This document shows, in pieces, positions 6,881-12,157 of a stretch of 12,157 bases of DNA (position 1 is the stretch's first letter; every line of letters begins with the position of its first letter). The stretch lies in contig URDX01000043.1 of the NCBI GenBank assembly GCA_900546695.1, positions 1 to 12,157 of the forward strand. The letters run 5' to 3'. The notes beneath the pieces are model-generated. The model searched no databases. It saw nothing but the letters and a program-made list of their open reading frames with translations, and was not told the origin of the DNA. Source of the DNA: an uncultured Eubacteriales bacterium. GTDB taxonomy: Bacteria; Bacillota; Clostridia; Oscillospirales; CAG-272. The translations under genes and the position numbers were made by a program.

Positions 6881-7042
6881 GAAATGCGGAGGCATCTGCC
6901 GATTTGAAGCAAATGACGAAATATTTTATGCGTCCGTCATGTGCCCTCTGCAGTAGGTGATGCTAAAAAACACGGAGCGGAAAAGTGAGTCAGAGATAAT
7001 TGACTCTTATTATTCGGCTGACGCCGAGCAAAGAAAAAAATC

Positions 7043-7085
7043 AAGAAACGGACCGCTGAAAGCTTCTTTTAACGGTCCGTTTCTT
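7043..7085 (-). terminator. Intrinsic terminator of yebC (works on either strand)
   Basis: AAGAAACGGACCG (7043-7055) is perfectly complementary to CGGTCCGTTTCTT (7073-7085), a 13-bp stem with a 17-base loop. On the minus strand it is followed by a T-rich run (7034-7042 read in reverse). It begins 30 bases after the yebC stop. Confidence 0.88.
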
Positions 7086-7115
7086 ATTGATTTCAGAATC
7101 GAGCAAAACGCTCAA

Positions 7116-7847
7116 TTACTCTCCGTCGTTCCAGTTATGATAGATATTGACGACGTCGTCATTCTCCTCAAGGTGCTCGAGAAGCGAGCACATCTTCTTG
7201 ATATCATCCTCATCCGTAAGATCGACATAGTTCGAGGGAATCTTATCCTTCTCGCAGGAAGCGATGGTATAGCCCTTAGCCTCGAGCTCATCGCGAACAG
7301 CGTCAAGGTCGCTCGGCTCGGTAGTTATCTCGAAGATCTCGCCGTCGGCGGAGAAATCCTCTGCACCCGACTCGAGCGCATCCTCCATGAGCTTATCCTC
7401 ATCTATGCCGCCCTCGCTGTTGTCGATAATGATAATACCCTTCTCGGTGAAGAGATAGCCCACGCAGCCGCTCTGACCGAGATTGCCGCCGAACTTATCG
7501 AAGAAATGACGCACCTCAGCTGCGGTGCGGTTGCGGTTATCGGTAGCCGCCTCAACTATAACGGCTACGCCCGACGGTCCGTAGCCCTCGTACGATATCT
7601 CCTCGTAAACGGCACCGTCTGCGCCGCTCGCCTTTTTGATAATACGGTCGATATTGTCATTCGGTACGTTGAGTGACTTTGCCTTAGAGATAAGGTCGCG
7701 CAGCTTGGAGTTTGAAACAGGATCGGGTCCGCCCGCCTTAACGGCAACGGCGATCTCCTTACCTACCTTTGTAAAGACGCTCGCACGCTGTGCGTCGGTC
7801 TTTTCCTTTTTGTGCATTATATTTTTCCATTTGCTATGTCCTGACAT
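7116..7847 (-). CDS. yebC: YebC/PmpR/TACO1 family protein
   Basis: The 243-residue protein matches the YebC family end to end. It opens with MSGHSKWKNIMHKKEKTDAQR, the family's N-terminal signature, and carries YEGYGPSGVAVIVEAATDN (86-104) and the acidic central region, and it ends DDVVNIYHNW as relatives do. The family was long described as transcriptional regulators (PmpR). More recent work, and the mitochondrial relative TACO1, support a translation role, helping ribosomes through difficult stretches such as prolines; which role applies here is not shown by the sequence. AAGGAG (7856-7861) lies 8 bases before the ATG. It lies 67 bases downstream of argS on the same strand with no terminator seen between them, so cotranscription with argS is likely. 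The family assignment is very secure. Confidence 0.96.
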   Translation of the reverse strand: MSGHSKWKNIMHKKEKTDAQRASVFTKVGKEIAVAVKAGGPDPVSNSKLRDLISKAKSLNVPNDNIDRIIKKASGADGAVYEEISYEGYGPSGVAVIVEAATDNRNRTAAEVRHFFDKFGGNLGQSGCVGYLFTEKGIIIIDNSEGGIDEDKLMEDALESGAEDFSADGEIFEITTEPSDLDAVRDELEAKGYTIASCEKDKIPSNYVDLTDEDDIKKMCSLLEHLEENDDVVNIYHNWNDGE

Positions 7848-7914
7848 ATTATATTCTCCTTGTTTATGTAGATATTTTTTTCGTTACAGCATCGGACCAA
7901 CCGTCGCGCAGCTG

Positions 7915-9642
7915 TCATATCTTTTCCGGGGTTCTCATGCAGATGAGATGCAGCGCATTGCCGAGCACATCGCGCACCGCAGCGGTCATGCGCAGACGCG
8001 AAGCGCCGACAGCATCCGACTCGGCATGGGAGATGGGGCAATCGTGATAGAACTTATTGAATGCAGCGCAAAGCTGGTAGATATAGCGTGTGACGATACT
8101 CGGCTCGTATGCGTCAAGCGCATCCGAGACCTTCTCGGGAAAGAGTGCAAGCGTACGCAGCAGCTCGCGCTCGGCGTCGCACAGCGGCGCGCCCTCTGCG
8201 GAGGATACATCGGGAATGCCGTCCGCACGGGATAGAATTGAGCAGGTGCGCGCGTAGGTATACTGCGCGTAGGGACCCGTGTTGCCGTCAAACGAAAGCG
8301 CATCCTCGAGCATAAAGCTGATATCCTTGATGCGGCTGCCCGAGAGATAGTAGTACACTATCGCACCGACGCCGACCGCCTCGGCTACGCTGTCCATATC
8401 CTCGAGCTCTCTGCCCTTTTCGGTCATTATCTCGCGTACCTTTTCTATCGACTGTGCGAACAGGTCGCGCAGCAGAATGACGTTGCCGGTACGTGTTGCG
8501 AGCTTTTCGCCGTTGATGCTGACGGTGCCGTACGGCACGTGAACGAGCCCGCCGTACCACGGATAACCCATCAGCTCTACGACCTTGAACCACTGAGCAA
8601 AATGCAGGCACTGCGCGGAGGAGGTTACATAGATGCACTTATCGAAATCATATGTTTCCTTGCGGTATACGGCAGCGGCGATGTCGCGCGTCGGATAGAG
8701 GGTCGAGCCGTCCTTTTTGAGTATAAGACAGGGGGGCATTCCGTACTCCTTAAGGTCGACGATAGACGCACCGTCATCAATCTTGAGCAGTCCCATATCG
8801 CGCAGCTTCTGCACCTGAGCGGGCATCTTATCGGTATAAAAGCTCTCGCCCTTGTACGAATCAAACTCTATATCAAGCTGCGCATACGTCTTTTTGTACT
8901 CGCGCAGACTCAGGTCGACAAACCAGCGCCAGAGCGCAAGATTTTCCTTGTCGCCGTGCTCGAGCTTTGCAAACTCAGCGCGTGCGCTGTCGTTCAGCGT
9001 CGGGTCGGATTCCGCCTCCTCATGGAAACGCACATAGAGCTCAACAAGCTTGTCTATGCCGCCCTGCTCTATCATCTCGCGGTCGCCCCAGAGACGGTAT
9101 GCGGTGATGAGCTTGCCGAACTGAGTTCCCCAGTCGCCGAGATAGTTTATACCGACGCAGCTGTAGCCCGCAAACTGATGCAGCTTTTTGAGAGAATGAC
9201 CGATAACGGTCGTCCCGAGATGCCCGATATGGAAGGGCTTTGCAACGTTCGGAGAGGAATAGTCGAGCACGACCGTCTTTCCGCGACCGACATCCGAGCC
9301 GCCGTAGGGTATCTCACCGGGGAAAAGGATGCTCTCAACGAGGGTATCGCGCAGATAGCCGTCGGAGACCCTGAAGTTAAGATAGCCGCCCGCACATATC
9401 ACCTCCGAAATACCGTCGGGCAGCTCGGGCGTAAGTTCCTCGCAGAGCGTCGACGCAATAACGGGTGGCGCTTTGCGGAGTGTGCGCGAGAGCTTAAAGC
9501 ACGGCAGTGCGATATCTCCCATCGAATTGTCGGGAGGATATTCAAGCATCTCGCAGAGCTCCTCCGCGGTCGGAGCGCTGTCGAACTGCGTCTCCATGAC
9601 CGAGGCAAGCTTCTCCGATAATCTCTTTTTAACAGTCAGCAT
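7915..9642 (-). CDS. argS: Arginyl-tRNA synthetase
   Basis: This class I aminoacyl-tRNA synthetase attaches arginine to tRNA-Arg. The 575 residues have the ArgS layout: an N-terminal Arg-tRNA-synthetase additional domain (about 1-110) with DNSMGDIALPCF (38-49), the catalytic Rossmann domain opening with PNVAKPFHIGHLGTT (131-145, HIGH at 138-141), YLGDWGTQFGKL (167-178), and INGEKLATRTGN (376-387), which replaces the KMSKS loop missing in many ArgS enzymes. The C-terminal DALR anticodon-binding domain runs from about 455 and ends HLICMRTPEKI. The start at 9642 is supported by AAAAGG (9651-9656) 8 bases upstream. The gene is intact and of usual length. It is the first gene of a probable argS-yebC operon from the promoter at 9726-9754. 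No T-box or attenuator is visible in the roughly 77-base leader. Confidence 0.97.
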   Translation of the reverse strand: MLTVKKRLSEKLASVMETQFDSAPTAEELCEMLEYPPDNSMGDIALPCFKLSRTLRKAPPVIASTLCEELTPELPDGISEVICAGGYLNFRVSDGYLRDTLVESILFPGEIPYGGSDVGRGKTVVLDYSSPNVAKPFHIGHLGTTVIGHSLKKLHQFAGYSCVGINYLGDWGTQFGKLITAYRLWGDREMIEQGGIDKLVELYVRFHEEAESDPTLNDSARAEFAKLEHGDKENLALWRWFVDLSLREYKKTYAQLDIEFDSYKGESFYTDKMPAQVQKLRDMGLLKIDDGASIVDLKEYGMPPCLILKKDGSTLYPTRDIAAAVYRKETYDFDKCIYVTSSAQCLHFAQWFKVVELMGYPWYGGLVHVPYGTVSINGEKLATRTGNVILLRDLFAQSIEKVREIMTEKGRELEDMDSVAEAVGVGAIVYYYLSGSRIKDISFMLEDALSFDGNTGPYAQYTYARTCSILSRADGIPDVSSAEGAPLCDAERELLRTLALFPEKVSDALDAYEPSIVTRYIYQLCAAFNKFYHDCPISHAESDAVGASRLRMTAAVRDVLGNALHLICMRTPEKI

Positions 9643-9725
9643 AAAAGTTACCTTTTTCCATTATTTATATAGCCACGACGGTACGAAAAAGCCATCATAC
9701 CGCGCGGATAAACATACCACCCTAT

Positions 9726-9754
9726 AATATACCATACATCGGCGGGAATTGCAA
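9726..9754 (-). promoter_or_regulatory. Sigma-70-type promoter of argS-yebC
   Basis: On the minus strand: TTGCAA (9749-9754, 4 of 6 to consensus), a 17-base spacer, and TATATT (9726-9731, 5 of 6). Transcription would start near 9719, about 77 bases before the argS ATG. Confidence 0.6.
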
Positions 9755-9814
9755 TAGCAGAGGCGAAAATTTCACCCCCGTACAAAAAAACCACATTACA
9801 CTCCGAAAACACAA

Positions 9815-9843
9815 GACCCGCCGCAGCCAAAACGCGGCAGGTC
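9815..9843 (-). terminator. Probable terminator after the DUF1294 gene
   Basis: GACCCGCCGC (9815-9824) pairs with GCGGCAGGTC (9834-9843), 9 of 10 positions, around a 9-base loop. On the minus strand a moderately T-rich stretch (TTGTGTTTTC) follows. It lies 78 bases past the DUF1294 stop and just upstream of the argS promoter, where a terminator is expected. Confidence 0.65.
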
Positions 9844-9921
9844 CCATAATTGATATTTTCCCACATGATACGCAGCGCATCGCCGTGCACTCATGTCAAA
9901 GTCGACGGCGACAGCGTGCAG

Positions 9922-10224
9922 TCACGTCAGAATCGTCAGCGCGACAAGCACAGCCGCCTGAATGAGCGCACATATAGGCACACCGATGCGAAAATCACGA
10001 TGACGTGTCTTATGATGCATCAGGTGCATGCCGATAAACGAGCCGATACCGCCGAAAAAAACCGTGAAAAACCAAAGCGCCGCCTCGGATATTCTCCATC
10101 CGCCCCTGCGGGCATGATTTTTGTCGATTATAAAAAGCAGAAGCGATATGATACTCATTATGATAGCCAAGATAACAACGCAGCTTCTGACCGTCAGCTC
10201 AACAGCAGCACCGTCTGTATTCAT
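9922..10224 (-). CDS. Small membrane protein, DUF1294 family
   Basis: The 100-residue protein has three predicted membrane helices (about 12-33, 49-67 and 80-99). It shows the marks of the DUF1294 family: an Asp-Lys after the first helix (34-35), the WRISE segment (43-47), glycines in the second helix (FFGGIGSFIGM) and the HHKTRHRDF motif (70-78) that follows it. The family function is unknown and none is proposed here. The length is normal. CAGGAGG lies at 10234-10240, ending 9 bases before the ATG. The gene begins 18 bases after the stop codon of the PHP-domain gene on the same strand, so the two are almost certainly cotranscribed; this pairing need not mean a shared function. Confidence 0.85.
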   Translation of the reverse strand: MNTDGAAVELTVRSCVVILAIIMSIISLLLFIIDKNHARRGGWRISEAALWFFTVFFGGIGSFIGMHLMHHKTRHRDFRIGVPICALIQAAVLVALTILT

Positions 10225-10242
10225 CGTCGTTTTCCTCCTGCC

Positions 10243-11427
10243 TTACTTGTTGAATATCTCGGAGAAGCGCTCTCGCGCCGAACTGATATCTTCGGTCGCT
10301 ATCTTCTCGTAGCCGATAAGCGTGTATGTATTGATAATAAGATGACGGAAATGCGGGTCATCAAGCGCGCTGCATATGAACGACTGACGGGGCGAGTTGA
10401 TATCCTCACCGCTTATTTGGAAAAAATTGTGCAGTCGGCAAATGTTCATCACACGCGCAAGCTGCTCGGGCGAGTTGCGGGTGGGCATGTATGTAACGGC
10501 GTCAAAGCCGAGCCCCTGAAGCACACAGACGACCGAATCGAGATATTCATCCTCAAAGCGCTGCGATTTTTTGTCGCCCGTCACCGAATCGCCGACATCA
10601 CCGAGATACGCATATGCCGCTATGCCGCCGTTGTCGTGCACCATCTTGACGAATGTCATTGCGTCGGGCAGCTCGTCGGTCGCGGGTATGTATACCTTTC
10701 CGATAAGATCGCTCTTGAGCACGCCGAGAAGATCATACGCATAAAAATCAGGGTGCGCGTCGAGCAGCTTGCGGCGGTTTTTATCCGAGAGCTTCATGCC
10801 CATCTCGTCGCCGAGAAAAGCAACGACCTGCTCGGGCAGCTGATAACGCTCGATAATCTTTTTCGCAAGGGCAAACATCAGATGGCGCTCGGTCACCGTT
10901 CCGCCCTTTGCGTAATTGGAGCTCGGAAGAACGTCGGTATCGAAATCGACGCTCATGTCGTACGGCTCCATCAGCTCGTTTATCCGCTCACACATGGCGC
11001 GGTTGCGAACATTTCTCTTCGCGCGATAGGGCGCGAAAAAGTCATTGACCTTTTCGAGATTGCCATGCGGTATGCCGTGCATCGCCACATATGCCACCGA
11101 CACCTGATCGGGATTATTAATGCGTCTGCCGCACAGCACCGTATCCGACATATCGACCCTGCATTCCACGCCGCATGTCACGGGCATGCCGAGAATATCG
11201 GCAGCCTCGAGAAATTCGTGCGCTCCCGCCGTCGAATCGTGATCCATTATGCCCGCCGTTCCGAGCCCGTGCCTCCACGCGGTGTAGACCGCCTCGGTCG
11301 GTGTGTAGGGCGAAAACGAATACGTTGTATGGATATGGTTGTTTACATAAGAGGTCTCGGGTGGGGGCTGAATCTTGCCCGCATCCAGCTTTGCTCTGAT
11401 CTCACGAAGCTCATCGAGTGTCATCAT
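10243..11427 (-). CDS. PHP-domain metal-dependent phosphoesterase
   Basis: The 394-residue protein has an N-terminal PHP domain, a fold of metal-dependent phosphoesterases that includes histidinol phosphatase, polymerase-associated domains and nucleotide/RNA-cleaving enzymes. Metal-ligand motifs are visible: NHIHTTYSF (30-38, with His31 and His33), GIMDHDST (59-66), CGVECRV (85-91, Glu88), MVHDNGGIAAYAYLGD (262-277, His264) and a late SGEDINSPRQSF (339-350), typical of this free-standing clostridial subgroup. Residues 120-250 form a helical insertion without a recognised domain. There is no signal peptide, so it is cytoplasmic. The start at 11427 (MMT) is chosen because AAGGAGA (11436-11442) lies 8 bases upstream; the second ATG at 11424 is also possible. 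Its substrate is not predictable from sequence. It heads an operon with the DUF1294 gene. Confidence 0.9.
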   Translation of the reverse strand: MMTLDELREIRAKLDAGKIQPPPETSYVNNHIHTTYSFSPYTPTEAVYTAWRHGLGTAGIMDHDSTAGAHEFLEAADILGMPVTCGVECRVDMSDTVLCGRRINNPDQVSVAYVAMHGIPHGNLEKVNDFFAPYRAKRNVRNRAMCERINELMEPYDMSVDFDTDVLPSSNYAKGGTVTERHLMFALAKKIIERYQLPEQVVAFLGDEMGMKLSDKNRRKLLDAHPDFYAYDLLGVLKSDLIGKVYIPATDELPDAMTFVKMVHDNGGIAAYAYLGDVGDSVTGDKKSQRFEDEYLDSVVCVLQGLGFDAVTYMPTRNSPEQLARVMNICRLHNFFQISGEDINSPRQSFICSALDDPHFRHLIINTYTLIGYEKIATEDISSARERFSEIFNK

Positions 11428-11867
11428 GACAGGAATCTCCTTACAGTAAGTGATTATGTGCTGTTACAAATCGTCTTGAAGTCGCTGTGTATTCGCCGTG
11501 TCTGCTATGTAACTATTAAGCTGTGGGTGTGGTGTATGTTTGTTTTTCGATATAATTTATATGGCTTGCTCCTCTCGGAGCGATACGTTCTTCTCTTTCT
11601 TTTTTATGCCGCCTCGGGCAATATCGTGATGTTTTGCAATAACCAAGGAACGATGAATCCCGCGCTTTTTTTAACTAAAACATCCTTTTTAACATCCTTG
11701 ATAATTTTTCGGTCTGCGTTAACTATCTTTACTCTGTCTCTTTCAGCGTCCGGCAATTATTTCAGTCTGAACTTTCCCTCACGGAAACTTTCTTTATTCT
11801 GTATCTTTCAGCATCCCGCTGTTATTTCAGCCTAAGCATTTTTCCTTCCGTCTCAAAAGGACTTTCA
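11428..11867. other. Gene-free, repeat-rich upstream region
   Basis: No convincing gene is present. The open frame that crosses it is the reverse shadow of the PHP gene running on. T-rich modules recall the 3' motif of the 223-bp repeat: GCGCTTTTTTTAAC at 11663-11676 and TTTTTCGGTCTGCGTT at 11705-11720. AACATCCTT occurs twice (11679-11687 and 11691-11699). A short hairpin GCTCC-TCTC-GGAGC (11568-11581) is followed by a T-rich stretch. A TATAAT (+, 11551-11556) has no good -35. The promoter of the PHP operon must lie here on the minus strand but is not clear. Confidence 0.5.
11721..11836. repeat. Tandem direct repeat, 65-bp period, two copies
   Basis: The block starting at 11721 (AACTATCTTTACTCTG) is repeated from 11786 (AACTTTCTTTATTCTG). 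Similarity, about 80%, continues through CTTTCAGC and TTATTTCAG to about 11836. Both copies contain TTTCAG motifs like those of the 4109-4220 array. Not coding. Confidence 0.65.
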
Positions 11868-12157
11868 GGTCTGCGCTTTTTTAGCCGAGCCGCCGCGGGG
11901 AGAGATAAAAAAGATGCAGAAGCGTCGAAACACGACTCGTCGCCGTACAAGCGTATGGCAGAGACGGGTTTCGGCGATAGAAAAAGCGAAAACGTCAAAT
12001 CTTATGCAGGAATCCGCAAGGATTCCGACACATTACCCGCCATATGGGACATACTAAAGATTAATTATCATAGTCCGTTTTCACTTTTTCGGTCTGTGCT
12101 TCTTTAGCCGAGCCGCCGCGGGGAGAGATAAAAAAGATGCAGAAGCGTCGAAACACG
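11868..12157. repeat. Structured repeat, 223-bp period, one full and one partial copy
   Basis: Positions 11868-11934 recur at 12091-12157 with only two differences, giving a 223-bp period; the second copy is cut by the window edge. The unit contains four helices. CTGCGCTTTTTTA (11871-11883) pairs with 11906-11919 with one bulged A. GCCGTAC (11942-11948) pairs with GTATGGC (11953-11959). GAAAAAGCGAAAACG (11980-11994) pairs with 12076-12090 with one mismatch. GGAATCC (12009-12015) pairs with GGATTCC (12020-12026) around a GCAA loop. The middle part is the same family as positions 1-205, with helix positions kept to within one base. No ORF of note lies inside, and no transposase is adjacent. More copies probably lie to the right. 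Confidence 0.8.

Noticed and set aside
6987..7006. GAGTCA/TGACTC hairpin as a plus-strand terminator of the kinase remnant
   Set aside because: The stem has only 6 AT-containing pairs and the following TTATTATT is not a proper U-run; a much stronger terminator sits at 7043-7085.
8539..9621. Plus-strand frame of 360 codons opposite argS
   Set aside because: It is a shadow of argS, which has all synthetase motifs; high GC at third positions leaves opposite frames open.
9850..11835. Very long plus-strand open frame (661 codons)
   Set aside because: It lies antisense to the PHP-domain gene and DUF1294 gene, which have clear motifs and ribosome binding sites. The translation is His/Arg-rich without a recognisable domain, and no ribosome binding site precedes it.
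11868..12157. CRISPR array or retron RNA
   Set aside because: The 223-bp period with conserved interior does not fit short repeats with unique spacers, and no cas gene or reverse transcriptase is in the window.

Overview
The window reads as a chromosomal segment of a moderately high-GC member of the Firmicutes, probably an uncultured Clostridia lineage such as Oscillospirales. The basis is a T-box leader, strong AGGAG-type ribosome binding sites, intrinsic terminators, a KtrAB-type potassium system and a remnant of a GHKL-type histidine kinase. The genes are mostly housekeeping. No phage, transposase, CRISPR array, tRNA or rRNA gene was seen.

Layout. Positions 1-205 hold one copy of a structured repeat, which runs straight into the leader of nadE (230-955, +, ammonia-dependent NAD+ synthetase). 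A 570-base gap follows. It contains a compact three-way-junction-like inverted repeat (984-1044) and then a full T-box leader (about 1225-1524) with an asparagine specifier. The T-box controls an asparagine synthetase gene (1525-3102, +). A shared bidirectional terminator (3150-3205) separates it from a convergent cytoplasmic serine hydrolase of the class C beta-lactamase fold (3221-4084, -). Upstream of that gene is a degenerate 22-23 bp tandem repeat (4109-4220). Next, all on the minus strand, come ktrA (4264-4911) and ktrB (5065-6399), which form a potassium uptake operon with a recognisable promoter at 6484-6512.

Positions 6520-7115 are gene-poor and hold a truncated histidine-kinase fragment (6584-6832, +), a long hairpin flanked by 10-bp direct repeats, and a strong terminator. 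Then, on the minus strand, come argS (7915-9642) and yebC (7116-7847), probably cotranscribed from a promoter at 9726-9754. Further right is an operon of a PHP-domain phosphoesterase (10243-11427) and a small DUF1294 membrane protein (9922-10224).

The right edge (11428-12157) has no gene. It is built of repeats: a 65-bp-period tandem repeat, then a 223-bp-period repeat that runs off the window. The 223-bp unit is the same family as positions 1-205. In both copies three helices are kept at nearly identical spacing although much of the sequence has diverged, with base changes on both sides of helices that preserve pairing. This is the most interesting undescribed feature here: a dispersed and tandem structured element, possibly a non-coding RNA or a small non-autonomous mobile element. 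The second most interesting is the asparagine T-box, which lacks a convincing terminator and instead carries a copy of the Shine-Dalgarno sequence inside its antiterminator, suggesting translational control.
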